DNA of 64,000 nucleotides from Rhynchopus euleeides (taxonomy: Eukaryota > Euglenozoa > Diplonemea > Diplonemida > Diplonemidae), in the NCBI GenBank assembly GCA_963210315.1, contig OY723259.1:2170001-2234000 (forward strand), given 5' to 3'. Each line of letters begins with the position of its first letter. Position 1 is the first letter of the stretch. The notes under the pieces were generated by a model. That model was given only the letters and a program-made list of their open reading frames with translations, did not search any database and was not told where the DNA came from. Below are positions 10,901 through 20,732 of the stretch, piece by piece. A program made the position numbers and the translations under genes.

Positions 10901-13900
10901 TGATGGAGGACTCCCCGACATACAACGCGCTGTTCGCAACGCAGATCTCCCCAGGCGCACCCAACGAGTTTGAGCAGGAGATGCGCTGGGAGATCACCCC
11001 TGTGGGGACCCCCTCGCGCACCTCCTTCAGCATCCCCCCTGGCGAGCAGACGCAGACCGGGAGGGACGCCGAGGCAGCTGCTGCACCGGGCACCACCCTG
11101 AGCCCCCCTGCGGGGAGTGGGGTGTTCTCCACGACGCTGTTCTTTGAAGAGCCGAGGGTGCTCTCCCCCGGTGCGTTGGGGGGTGCCTTTTCGGCGAGGG
11201 ATGTGGCAGGTGTTGCGGGGCACAACCTGACCTTCCGCCTGGCGTCCAACGCGTGGGGGACGCAGGAGCTCCGCCTCTGCCTCAGCGACAGCGGGGGTGT
11301 GCAGAATGCGGGTGTGGATCGGACCTGCCAGACATTCTTTGTCGACGTCGTCTCCGTCAACGACCCCCCTGTCCCGGTCACCTCCGGCCCCATCGAGGTG
11401 TATGAGGACAGCGGTGCGGTCGTCATCCCCCGCTGGCTCTCCATGCTGACCGCAGGCCCTGCCAACGAGGGTGTGGGTGCCGTGAAGGTGCTCGGGACGA
11501 CCTGCCCCTCCTCCCCAAGCGGGTCGCTGTTCGCCTCCCCGCCCCTGATAGCCTTCCCCCCGGGGGACGTGTCGTTCCACGTCGCCCCCGATGCGTTCGG
11601 CTCTGTCAACTGCACGGTGTCCGCGCAGGACTCCGCAGGCGCTGTGGCGCACATCCCTCTCCGCATCGTCGTCACCCCTGTGAACGACCCCCCGTCCTTC
11701 ACCCCCCTCACCGACACCGTGACGTGGAAGGAGGACGGAGGGCCCTACAGGCGGCTCTACGGCGCCAACCTATCCCCAGGCCCACGCAACGAAGCTGCCC
11801 AGAGGGTCTTCTTCGGGCTGCAGCCTGTCTCGGGGAGGCTCCCGCAGCAGCAGGCGCAGCAGGCCCCCGGGGCGTCGGCGGTGCCGCAGCAGGACCTGGC
11901 CCTGGTGCACGGTGCGCTGTTCGACGAGGGGGGCCCGCTGCAGCTGGTGCAGAGCTCGGTGGACCCGACCCAGGCCTACCTCAGCTTCACCCCGAAGAAG
12001 GATGCGTATGGCGAGATCACGCTGGACATTGTGGTGTTGGACGATGCTTCCGTCGGGCTCTACAACGGCAGTGCGGGTGGGGGTGCTTTCTTCACCCCAG
12101 GCTCGTCGGCGATGCTGGGCGGCACCGCCCCTTCGTGGACACCGGCAGTCGGGGGTGGTGGTGGTGGTGGCGGTGCCGGGTCTGGGGTGCGCACCGTGCG
12201 TCTCACCATCAACATCCTCCCGGTGAACGACCCGCCGGGATTTGAGTTCATCCGCGACATCCTGCTGCTGGAGGAGGACCGGGCAGGCGTTGCCGACGGG
12301 GTGGTGGTGGTGGTGGAGGGCGGGGGTTCCGCCGGTGCCCCTGGCTCCTCCTCCCCGCGCGGCTCCGCCGTCGTGCCGGGTTGGGCAGCCGCGGCCTCCC
12401 CAGGGCCCCCCAACGAAGCCTCGCAGGGGATAGCGTTTGTCGTACTGTGGCCGGTGGAAAACTCGGAGATGTTCTTCGCCCCGCCTGCCGTGCAGCACCC
12501 CTCAGGGGACCTCACGCTGCCCCTCCGACCCGATGCCTTCGGGACGATCAACCTGCGCGTCAAAGCGGTCGACACAGGGGGGAGGGACAACGGGGGGTTC
12601 GACGAGAGCTCCGAAAAGCTGCTCCGGGTTACCGTGTCGCCCATCAACGATCCCCCGTATGTTGTGTACGGCTCGAACACAAAGGGGAATACGCTGCGCA
12701 TATTGGAGGATACCCCGGACACAATCAGCGCGTTTGTGAAAGAGTTCCACCCCGGGCCACGCGAGGAGGGCCTGCAGACGGTCTCCGTTGTGTCATCGGG
12801 TGCATACAGCAGTGGGTTGATCGACACCCTGCAGGTCTTTTCCGATGGTGCCGTCTCCATCATCCCGAAGAAGGATCAGAACGGCTTCTCCTTCGGGTGG
12901 ATCGAGATCCAGGACAGCGGTGGTGTGGCAAACGGTGGCTCCGACAGGTCCACCGTGAACATATCTGTGGAGGTGGTTCCGGTGAACGACCCGCCGTCCC
13001 TCACCCTCGCCAAGTCGCATGTGACGGTCGATGAGGACTGCGGCATCGCCACCATCGCAGACGTGATATTCGACGTCACACCCGGGCCCCCCGACGAGTC
13101 CGGGCAGCAGATCTTCTACCGGGTGACGGTCGACACCCCGGAGCTCTTCGTCGCGCTCCCCGAGATCTCCCCCGCGGGCGTGCTGCGCTTCTCCGCCGCA
13201 CCCGACTACTCCGGGGAGATCCCCGCAAAGATCCAGGCCTGCGACGACGGGGGCAACGCCAACGGCGGGACGCCATGCTCCACCATGTCGGATTTCACCT
13301 TCAGGATCTCCCCTGTGAACGACAGGCCCTCCTTCGTGCCGGGCACACCTGTCATCACGGTGAGCAACAACATCGGGGCTTACACCGCGCAGTGGGCCAT
13401 GCAGGTCAGCGGGGGGCCCTTGGATGAGGCGCAGGACGAGCTGGCGTTCATCGTGACCCGCGTGTCTGATGCGAGCCTCTTCCTCGACGGTGGTGCGCCG
13501 TCAGTCGCACCGGATGGGGTGCTCTCCTTCCAGGCCAACAGCCAGAGGGCGGGCAACGCCACCGTGTGGATCGCCCTGCGTGACAAGGAGGGTGCGCGCT
13601 CCCCAGAGTACGTCCTGCGGGTGGAGACGACGGACCCCTCCGAGGCGCCCCTCGTCGCGGTGCTGGATCAGCTCTACGACGAGTTCAGCATCCTCGGCTT
13701 CAAGCAGGCGGTGGCACGGGCTGTCTCCGTCCCAACGGAGTGCATCACGGTGATCCGCACACAGCCCGCCACGGTGAGGGTTAATTTTAGGTTCAATAGA
13801 GGGTGTGGTGGGGTGACGGCGGCTTCGCTGAACAGGCAATACATGGCTGCCATCGCAGACGAGTCCAGCCAGCTCCGCACCGACCTGAGGCTGGTCGAAT

Positions 13901-14958
13901 CCTACTCCGAGGGGACACGCAGCACACAGCTTAACCTCGACAACCTGGACCGCACCAACACCAACCTGGTCCGCCTGCCCAACGGCGAATACACCACACG
14001 CGACTCAGGCGCGTCGACCGGCGCCAGCCAGTCTGTGCTGATCATCCTGCTGGTGCTGCTGGGGGTCGCTATGCTTGCCGGCGCTGTGCTGCTCTTCTGG
14101 TGCCTCAAGAGGTTCCGCCGCCGCTCCCGCCGCCAGGAGGGGCAGGCGGAGGCGGAGCGCCATGCCGCTGAGCAGCAGGCCTACGACGAGCGTGGCTGGG
14201 AGAGCCACGCTGCGGTGGAGCATGTGGAGGCCGATCCGGACCTGCTGCCCCCGGAGGGGCTGCCCGCGCCCCGCGCGTATCACGAGGGGAGCCCGGGGGG
14301 CGAGGGCGGGGTCGGGTCGCTGGGGTCCTCCGGCGGGTCCGCCGTGTCGCACATCAGCAACACGCACTACCTCACGGCGGTGCCGACGGATCCCAGCCTC
14401 GACGGGGGCGGGGCGGGGAGCAGCGACGCTGGCTCCGCCAACCCCATCGACCTCGCCTTCGGGGCAGCCCCGCAGCGCAGGCGGGGCTCCGCCGCCTCAG
14501 CCGTGCAGCATCAGCAGCAGCGCCACTCCGTCCGCTTCGACCTCCGCCCGCCCATCAACCCCCTGCTGCAGGACAACAGCCCCGCTGCTGCTGCCTCTGG
14601 GCACCCCACACGCCCCCTCGGCGTGCAGGCTGCAGGCCTGGCGGAGCCAGGCAGGGCTGAGGCAGCCGGGTGGAAGGCCCGGCAGCAGCCGCAGCGCGAC
14701 ACGCAAGGCGGGCAGATCCAAGGCTTGGCCCCACACAGGGCTCTGCGGTATGGCGGTGTGGCTGATGCTGATGGTGATGATGCTGCTGCTGCTGCTGCTG
14801 CCCCCGCGCTGTCTGCCGATCGGCTCCGGCTCGTGATGGGGCTGAGGGGTGGGGGTGAAGGTGGCGGTGGTGTTGCTGGGCACCGCCGCGCGCCGAGCGA
14901 CCTGTCATCCCGGGTGTCGGGCGGAGGCGCGTCGGAGGAGGAGATTGTCGTGGGGTAG
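4936..14958 (+). CDS. Giant type I membrane protein with EGF-like and cadherin-like VNDPP repeats
   Basis: Two exons, 4936-9994 and 10208-14958, are joined by a phase-1 GTATGC...CACAG intron, giving about 3,269 residues. The ATG at 4936 is chosen because a signal peptide follows at once (basic start, then LSLCLLGAALPG, cleavage near residue 30). Residues about 280-590 hold Cys-rich EGF-like modules of about 45-55 residues marked by CDDC. From about residue 600 to 2,900 there are some 17 units of about 110-130 residues, each with a WA..I.PGP motif, an acidic ED start and a VNDPPxF end. This is the pattern of tandem cadherin-like/CSPG-type repeats. One TM helix follows near 14030-14100 (LIILLVLLGVAML), then basic residues KRFRRRSRR and a roughly 280-residue cytoplasmic tail rich in Gly, Ala, Gln and Ser. 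The likely role is adhesion or surface recognition; the ligand is unknown. N-glycosylation sequons are frequent. Confidence 0.88.
9995..10207 (+). other. Phase-1 intron of the giant receptor gene
   Basis: The donor is TCCG|GTATGC and the acceptor CCCACAG|GCC. Splicing restores one frame reading ...YVISG-RDIVVLEN.... Without it the first ORF runs into low-complexity sequence and stops at 10084-10086. The intron has a CA-rich 3' end. Confidence 0.85.
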
Positions 14959-15821
14959 GGGTAAGCAGCCCCACACCCCCACACCCCCCAGCCGTCCCCT
15001 GGGGGGGGTCTTCCTTCGTCGTTTCCTCCTTCCTCCCCTCCCACCTCCACCCCCCCCCCCCCAGCTCTTTCCCCCCTTTCAGTTGTGTCGTCGGTTCCAG
15101 GTGTGATCCTGTCTCATGTCTCTGCTTCATCGCGTGGCTGCACGTCAGTTTAGTTCTCCCGAAGGGAACCAATCTACCCGAGTGTCCCGTGTGCACCGTG
15201 CCCCCACCGGCCACCCTACCCCCTACCCCCTCTCCCCGACGGTGTCCGTGGGGTGCTGGGGTGGAGAAGGGTGCTGGGAGACTTGCTTTTTGCTTTCACT
15301 CTCGGCAATTTTGATCAATACCCTCAATCAAAACCCTACCCCCCCCGGGTGGGGTGTTACCCCGCTGCCTTGCCTGTGTCGAACAAAACCCCCCCCCCCT
15401 TCTCTGTGACGGGATCCCCCAGTCTTAGACTCTGTGCGTTGCGTGTGTGTGTTTGGGGGCGTGGCAACAACCCTCCCTCGAGCACGCACATCATCTGCCA
15501 TTCGCCTGGCTCGGGGGATGGGGGGGGGTTGCCTAGTCATGTATGCCGGGCCCTGTTGTCTTACCCCGTGTTGTATGTTGGAAGGCTGGAGGCTGGAGGC
15601 TTCGCCGGTGTGGCGGCCCAAACGAGGGCCGTAGATTATCGTAGTGTCCAAAGGCAGCCATAGATGGTGCCTGTTGGCGTAGAGCCGCTAGGGTGTAGAG
15701 GAGTAGAGAAGGTAGAGAAGGGGTGTGCCCGTCCCCCCCCCCCCCCCCCCCCCCAGCACCCTCCGCTGCCCCCCACAGTTGCTGGACAGGGGTGTCGGCA
15801 TGAATCCCGCGAAAGAGTTGC
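14959..15821. other. Intergenic, C-rich low-complexity DNA
   Basis: No gene is seen. The segment holds several C homopolymers (for example near 15050 and 15735) and short CT-rich tracts. It ends exactly where the retrotransposon A1 repeat begins. Confidence 0.6.
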
Positions 15822-16104
15822 ATTTTTTTCAGCACACTTCGATGTGGGCGGAAAGTGTCGCGTGCTTGTTCGTGCCCTTGTGCTCCTCACTCACGACACC
15901 ATCATCAGCAGGAGTGTGAGTGTGGAAGCGTCAACGCAAATATCGAGAATCATCAACACGTAGAAGTGAACACTACGACTGACCGAAGAGGAACGGCATC
16001 AAGGAGAAAAAACAAGGGGTATCAAGGAGACAAAGAGGCAGGACCTTCCTACCGGGGAGACTGTACTCTGTGAGCGAACGAAGTAATCAACGAACGCGAG
16101 GTAT
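15822..16104 (+). repeat. YR retroelement A1 repeat
   Basis: About 283 bp running from ATTTTTTTCAGCACACTTCG to GAACGCGAGGTAT. It matches A2 at 20391-20672 almost base for base, with one T difference in the starting T-run. It contains the first unit of the 129-bp leader repeats. Confidence 0.9.
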
Positions 16105-16345
16105 CAAGGGGACGAAGAGGGCACGACCTTCCTACCGGGGAGACTGTCCGCAAAGGAGACCAAGAGGCAGGACCTTCCTACCGGGGAGACTGTACTCTGT
16201 GTGCGAACGAAGTAATCAACGAACGCGAGGTATCAAGGGGACGAAGAGGGCACGACCTTCCTACCGGGGAGACTGTCCGCAAAGGAGACGAAGAGACAGG
16301 ACCTTCCTACCGGGGAGACTGTACTCTGTGTGCGAACGAGAGAGG
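16020..16345 (+). repeat. About 129-bp tandem repeats in the retroelement leader
   Basis: The core GACCTTCCTACCGGGGAGAC occurs five times, near 16042, 16125, 16172, 16254 and 16301. The larger period is 129-130 bp (about 2.5 units), with two cores per unit. The stretch lies between A1 and the gag ATG, so it belongs to the transcribed leader or promoter. A role as packaging signal, promoter or recombinase sites is inference only. Confidence 0.8.
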
Positions 16346-16391
16346 AGCGGCATACAGGTGGGGGATCCGGACGGGTGAGAGTTGAACGGTA

Positions 16392-17438
16392 ATGGCCTAC
16401 TCCGCCGTGGACTGGGACAGGGTGGTGCCGTCCTTGGCAGGTCCGGGCGATGGCATGAATGCTCCGCAGGAGGCCTGCATCTTCCCGTCGTGCGGGGTCT
16501 CCCACAGCGCGACCATCACATGCTACCGCTGTGGGTGCCGCACGACAAAGTCGTGCATGAAAAAGCACACGACGGCCGGCACCGCCGAGCTTTTTATGCA
16601 GACGGCGGGGGAGCCCCACTGGATATGTCCAGCGTGCTCCTGGCTGGCCAGCCCAGACGCGTTGCCGGAGGAACACCCTGTGGAGCACTCCGACAGTGAT
16701 GACTGGGAAGACGACGCGCAGCAGGAGGGGGACATGAACCAACCGGAGCAGTCTGCCAGCGCGCACGAGGGATCAGACAAGCTGGACCAAGTCCTCGCGG
16801 AGCTCGTCACCATCAAGAAGCAAAACACGAGACTGGAGGCCAGGGTGATCGACATGGAGAAGGCTTTGAAGGGGATGGGTGACCGCCTGCAGGCCGTGGA
16901 GGAGGAGCTACCCGCAGATTTTAGTCCCCACGTAGTCGCAACGTGGGGCACCATGGCTTCAGCTCATATGAGAAGGGAGGTGAGGAACAAGCTGTCTACA
17001 GCTTTTAACGAGGCGGCGATCGGGGCGATCGGCGAGAACAAGGCAGACTGGCTGGATCACCTCAAGCGGGCTTTCGAGACTCTGGACAACATCCTCCTCC
17101 TCGTCAACAGCACCGGGCTGAACCAGGCTCACCGCAAGGGCCTGCACCACGCAGTGGCAAGGTTGTCGGCGCTGACGGTGGTGCGGGGGAAAACGGCCCG
17201 AGGGGTGTACGAGCAGAAATGCCTTGATGCGGGGTTCGCGGGTTTCTCCGCTGTTCTACACCACAAATTTGTGAAGGACGCCGTGGATGCAGCGTCGCGG
17301 GAGGAGCAAGCGGAGAGGTCCCGCTCAGCCGTTTTTCCTCAACAGCGAGACTGGCGCTACGAACCGTATCACACACCGTCGGGAAAGGGGAAGGGAAGGG
17401 GGAAGGGGCACACCGGGTCAAAGGGATCAAAGCAATGA
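16392..17438 (+). CDS. YR retroelement ORF1, gag-like
   Basis: A protein of 348 residues begins MAYSAVDWDRVV. Residues about 30-80 form a Cys/His cluster (C-x4-C, CYRCGC, C, H, WICPAC) resembling a PHD/zinc-ribbon fold. Residues about 125-180 form a predicted coiled coil (TIKKQNTRLEARV). The tail is Gly/Lys rich (GKGKGRGKGH). Position as first ORF, coiled coil and basic tail support a nucleic-acid-binding gag role; the family match is not certain. The stop TGA at 17436 overlaps the ATG of the RT frame (ATGA), and the recombinase frame continues in phase beyond it. Confidence 0.75.
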   Translation: MAYSAVDWDRVVPSLAGPGDGMNAPQEACIFPSCGVSHSATITCYRCGCRTTKSCMKKHTTAGTAELFMQTAGEPHWICPACSWLASPDALPEEHPVEHSDSDDWEDDAQQEGDMNQPEQSASAHEGSDKLDQVLAELVTIKKQNTRLEARVIDMEKALKGMGDRLQAVEEELPADFSPHVVATWGTMASAHMRREVRNKLSTAFNEAAIGAIGENKADWLDHLKRAFETLDNILLLVNSTGLNQAHRKGLHHAVARLSALTVVRGKTARGVYEQKCLDAGFAGFSAVLHHKFVKDAVDAASREEQAERSRSAVFPQQRDWRYEPYHTPSGKGKGRGKGHTGSKGSKQ

Positions 17439-20329
17439 CTCAAGCAAACACCCGCCCGCCCAACCCTACCTCTTCAGACCCTGCACCGCCAACTACCGAC
17501 AGAAAGGAGCAACAAAAGCACGGGACGCAAGAAGAAAACACAAGCCCCACTGACCGAGAAGGCGCGCAACGTGGTGCGAGCGACGCTGAGGGGCATCTTG
17601 GGAGACGCACTCTCCCCAAACTACTGGAAAACACTGTCACGGACCATGGAGCGGTACGGGGATTTCCTGGAAGTGTGGCAGGAAAAGGAGTGTGTCGAGT
17701 CGCACGACGAAGGCGTGATGCTGTGGATGGCACACCTCCAGGCGGAGGGGCTGTCAGTGCAGTCGGCGCTGCAGTACACCAACAACCTGGTGGCGGCGCT
17801 CCGCAGGTTCGCCGGCATCCACCTCGAACACAGCAGCATTTTGCGGGACTTCAGGAGAGCGCTAAAGCGGAGAGGGGCACTGAAACCCCAGAAACACGCT
17901 GTGCCCGCAACGCGAGAGGAGGCAAAGGAAGCCATGCAGCGAGAGCCCAGGGACGTGGTGAAGATCGCGCTGAGTCTGATGTGGGCGGGGGCAGCTCGGA
18001 GCTCAGATGTCCTGCGTTTGGACAGGGACGATGTCAAGCCGATGGGGAACGGACAGGTGGCAGTACGGTGGACGCAGTCGAAGTCCGATCCATACAGAGT
18101 CGGACGGATGACAGGGTTGCGAATGCCTCGACGCTACTACGAGCTTCTCACAGAGCACCTGCGCACGACGGCGCGTTCGCGGGAGAAAAAGGTATTTCCA
18201 CAGACTGTGACTTATGCATCCATAGCGGCGGCGGTGAAGCGGGTGAAGCTGACGCTGACACCACACTCGTTGAGACGGGGGGCACTGACGCACCTCGCGA
18301 GGCTTGGGCTGCCGCTAGAAGAGATCAGGCTGCTGTCCCGACACAGCACCATAGAGGGGGTGGTGCGCTACATCGACGCGGCGGAGAACATTCGGATCAC
18401 AGAGACCGAGGCAGTGTCGAGCCGACTGGCTTGGTGAGGTCTAAAAAGCGCAGGGCAAAGCGGCGGCGTCGCGACGGAGACATCGTGGCATCCCATTTCC
18501 CTCCTATGCAAAAGAAGATGAGGCGGCTTCTAGCCGCAGCCCCGATGTACGACGCGACACCGGATGACGACGACGAGCGAGGGCGTCTTCCACCACCACG
18601 GGTGCCACAGCGAAAGACGGTGGAGGGAGACTGGGGCTACGAAAACTGGAGCAGCGGACAGGAGGACGCGGACTACGGGCCGGCAGTGGAACACATATAC
18701 GGAGAAGAGATCGGAGTGCCTCTGGGGGACACGACTGTTCGACCACACGAGCAGGGGGACACGGGACAACATCAGAAGCTCGCCCCCATCGGGACTACAC
18801 GACTGGACATCGAGGCATTGAGACAACTCGACACGGACGGCGAGCTGGACGGGGTCATCGACATGATAACGGACACGGCGGTGTTCCGCGAGGCACTGCT
18901 GCCGGGGCGTGAAGGGGCGTTCGCGAGGGAGAAGCGAAAGGTGTCCAGACACATGCTCCAGCACCTCGGGCAGCTGGAGGACTACGGGGTCTTGGTGCAA
19001 GAAGAATCAACGCTGATCCACCCGGCCTACACCGTGGCCAAAAAGAGCGGGGGCCTCAGGTTTATAGTGGACGCCAGGACGCTGAACAAGGCGATGAAGC
19101 CCCCGCCCGACATGCGCCTAAATTCCATCACGAGAGTGGCCCAGAGGCTGGCTAACGCTGACTGGGTTGTATTGGCCGATGCGCGCAGCTGGTTCTACCA
19201 GTTCCCGGTGGCGGAGGATATACAGAAGTTCTTCGGGGTGCGTATCGGTGACAAGCGGAACGATTTCGTCGACGCTCGCCTGCAGGTACTGTGCATGGGT
19301 TGGTCGTACTCCCCAGCTATTGCGCACAGGAGCGCGCGGGTGCTTCTCCCGCAGCCGCACGGCGAGGTGTGGATCGACAATTTTTGCATCGTAGCGTCGA
19401 GCCACGCAGAGGCAGATCAGCGGTATCGGGATTTCCTGGGGCGGTGCAAAGCCTGCAACGTGGAGCTGAACATGGACGACACGCAGTGCGGCGCCCCGAC
19501 GCAGCGTTTCGTGGCGTTCGGGATTGACTTTGATCTGCTGACCCACTCATTGAGGATGGACCCGGCGTGGGTGAGAAAGCTGGCCGATCGTTTGGAGCTG
19601 GCCGAGATGATCGCAGGAGACGTAACGCCGAGGCGCGCCTTCAAGATTTTCGGTAGTGTGGTGTGGCAGAGTTACGTGACGCGCAGCCCGCTCTGTTTCG
19701 CGCCAGCGATGCTGTCCTACATCAGGAGGATTGCCCGGACAACGCTGGAAGATAAGGGAAAGTGGGACTTAAAGGCGGTGGTACCACCCTCGGTGCGGCA
19801 CGAGCTGCGCCTGCGGATGTCCTTCCTCGAACAGAATAGCTGGCTGACATGTGTGCCACACACACGAGGCGCCTCGGTCTGGAGCGACGCGTCGAGCACA
19901 GCGTGGGCGGCGATCGCGATCGAGGGGACGTCAGAGAGGGTGTCGCAGGGAGTGTTCTCCGAGCAGGAACGCGGGGCGCACATCTTCCTGAAGGAGGCTT
20001 ACGCGGCCCTACAGGGACTCAGACTCATCATCGCGAGCGGGTGCACAGTGCGCTGCTACATCGACAACCTGCCGTTGGTGCACTGCCTCGTAAAGGGACA
20101 CTGCAGCAACTTTCGGGGAAATATCCTGCTACAACACATCGTGAACACTGCGACGGCAAAGAATCTCACGCTGGATGCGGTGTGGGTCCCGACGACAGAG
20201 CAACGCGCGGACTGCTATACGAGAGGGGTCGTCCATCCGGCGCCGATCTCACTCGATGTCACACCCTTAGACCAAATGCAGCCAACCAGACCGCTGTCTT
20301 CCACAACAGCGCCCCTCGGACGAGGGTAG
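17435..20329 (+). CDS. YR retroelement reverse transcriptase-RNase H
   Basis: The ORF has 964 codons. Its first 330 overlap the recombinase in another frame, and the conserved part starts near the in-frame ATG at 18506. RT features: SGGLRFIVDARTLNKA, motif A LADARSWFYQFPV near 19173, motif B LCMGWSYSPA near 19291, and motif C WIDNF near 19371 where YxDD is expected. RNase H features: VWSDASS near 19879, LKEAYAALQGLR near 19990, CYIDNLPLVH near 20055 and WVPTTEQRADCY near 20187, giving the D-E-D-D set. The ORF stops at 20327, one base before B1. Start is uncertain: either the ATG in the ATGA overlap (coupled re-initiation) or an internal ATG. Confidence 0.85.
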   Translation: MTQANTRPPNPTSSDPAPPTTDRKEQQKHGTQEENTSPTDREGAQRGASDAEGHLGRRTLPKLLENTVTDHGAVRGFPGSVAGKGVCRVARRRRDAVDGTPPGGGAVSAVGAAVHQQPGGGAPQVRRHPPRTQQHFAGLQESAKAERGTETPETRCARNARGGKGSHAARAQGRGEDRAESDVGGGSSELRCPAFGQGRCQADGERTGGSTVDAVEVRSIQSRTDDRVANASTLLRASHRAPAHDGAFAGEKGISTDCDLCIHSGGGEAGEADADTTLVETGGTDAPREAWAAARRDQAAVPTQHHRGGGALHRRGGEHSDHRDRGSVEPTGLVRSKKRRAKRRRRDGDIVASHFPPMQKKMRRLLAAAPMYDATPDDDDERGRLPPPRVPQRKTVEGDWGYENWSSGQEDADYGPAVEHIYGEEIGVPLGDTTVRPHEQGDTGQHQKLAPIGTTRLDIEALRQLDTDGELDGVIDMITDTAVFREALLPGREGAFAREKRKVSRHMLQHLGQLEDYGVLVQEESTLIHPAYTVAKKSGGLRFIVDARTLNKAMKPPPDMRLNSITRVAQRLANADWVVLADARSWFYQFPVAEDIQKFFGVRIGDKRNDFVDARLQVLCMGWSYSPAIAHRSARVLLPQPHGEVWIDNFCIVASSHAEADQRYRDFLGRCKACNVELNMDDTQCGAPTQRFVAFGIDFDLLTHSLRMDPAWVRKLADRLELAEMIAGDVTPRRAFKIFGSVVWQSYVTRSPLCFAPAMLSYIRRIARTTLEDKGKWDLKAVVPPSVRHELRLRMSFLEQNSWLTCVPHTRGASVWSDASSTAWAAIAIEGTSERVSQGVFSEQERGAHIFLKEAYAALQGLRLIIASGCTVRCYIDNLPLVHCLVKGHCSNFRGNILLQHIVNTATAKNLTLDAVWVPTTEQRADCYTRGVVHPAPISLDVTPLDQMQPTRPLSSTTAPLGRG
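17439..18437 (+). CDS. YR retroelement tyrosine recombinase
   Basis: The frame is open from directly behind the gag TGA (17436-17438) to TGA at 18435, in the same frame as gag. The first in-frame ATG is only at 17646, well inside the N-terminal core-binding part, so expression by TGA readthrough as gag-YR is possible. Counting from 17571, the catalytic set is complete: Arg143 (AARSSDVLRL), Lys171 in the beta-hairpin (TQSKSDPY), His232 and Arg235 (PHSLRRG), His258 (LLSRHST) and Tyr267 (VVRYID). The enzyme would join the circular cDNA intermediate to the target by strand exchange, as in DIRS-like elements. Its whole length is overlapped by the RT frame. Confidence 0.88.
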   Translation, partial: LKQTPARPTLPLQTLHRQLPTERSNKSTGRKKKTQAPLTEKARNVVRATLRGILGDALSPNYWKTLSRTMERYGDFLEVWQEKECVESHDEGVMLWMAHLQAEGLSVQSALQYTNNLVAALRRFAGIHLEHSSILRDFRRALKRRGALKPQKHAVPATREEAKEAMQREPRDVVKIALSLMWAGAARSSDVLRLDRDDVKPMGNGQVAVRWTQSKSDPYRVGRMTGLRMPRRYYELLTEHLRTTARSREKKVFPQTVTYASIAAAVKRVKLTLTPHSLRRGALTHLARLGLPLEEIRLLSRHSTIEGVVRYIDAAENIRITETEAVSSRLAW

Positions 20330-20330
20330 T

Positions 20331-20390
20331 GTGGAAGCGTCAACGCAAAAAAGAAACCAAAGCAAAAAGTGCCGAACAAAGCGCAGTGAC
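20331..20390 (+). repeat. YR retroelement B1 repeat
   Basis: Sixty bases starting GTGGAAGCGTCAACGCAAAA and ending CGCAGTGAC, directly behind the RT stop codon. It is nearly identical to B2. Confidence 0.85.
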
Positions 20391-20672
20391 ATTTTTTCAG
20401 CACACTTCGATGTGGGCGGAAAGTGTCGCGTGCTTGTTCGTGCCCTTGTGCTCCTCACTCACGACACCATCATCAGCAGGAGTGTGAGTGTGGAAGCGTC
20501 AACGCAAATATCGAGAATCATCAACACGTAGAAGTGAACACTACGACTGACCGAAGAGGAACGGCATCAAGGAGAAAAAACAAGGGGTATCAAGGAGACA
20601 AAGAGGCAGGACCTTCCTACCGGGGAGACTGTACTCTGTGAGCGAACGAAGTAATCAACGAACGCGAGGTAT
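20391..20672 (+). repeat. YR retroelement A2 repeat
   Basis: Near-perfect copy of A1 placed between B1 and B2. It ends at the same GAACGCGAGGTAT point, where A1 continues into the leader repeats and A2 continues into B2. Confidence 0.9.
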
Positions 20673-20732
20673 GCGGAAGCGTCAACGCAAAAAAGAAACC
20701 AAAGCAAAAAGTGCCGAACAAAGCGCAGTGAC
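20673..20732 (+). repeat. YR retroelement B2 repeat, 3' end of element
   Basis: Starts GCGGAAGCGTCAACGCAAAA and ends CGCAGTGAC, as B1 does. The match to B1 stops here, which fixes the 3' end of the element. Confidence 0.85.

Larger units (their letters stand above)
15822..20732 (+). mobile_element. Full-length tyrosine-recombinase (YR) retrotransposon with split direct repeats
   Basis: The order is A1 (15822-16104), internal region, B1 (20331-20390), A2 (20391-20672), B2 (20673-20732). A1/A2 and B1/B2 are near identical, the A1-[ORFs]-B1A2B2 arrangement typical of Ngaro and VIPER-type elements (family knowledge). The internal region carries a gag-like ORF, a tyrosine recombinase and an RT-RNase H, in that order. 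This order matches VIPER more than DIRS or Ngaro, where RT precedes YR. No methyltransferase domain is seen and no target-site duplication is visible, as expected of YR integration. All ORFs are intact, so the copy is young. Confidence 0.9.
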
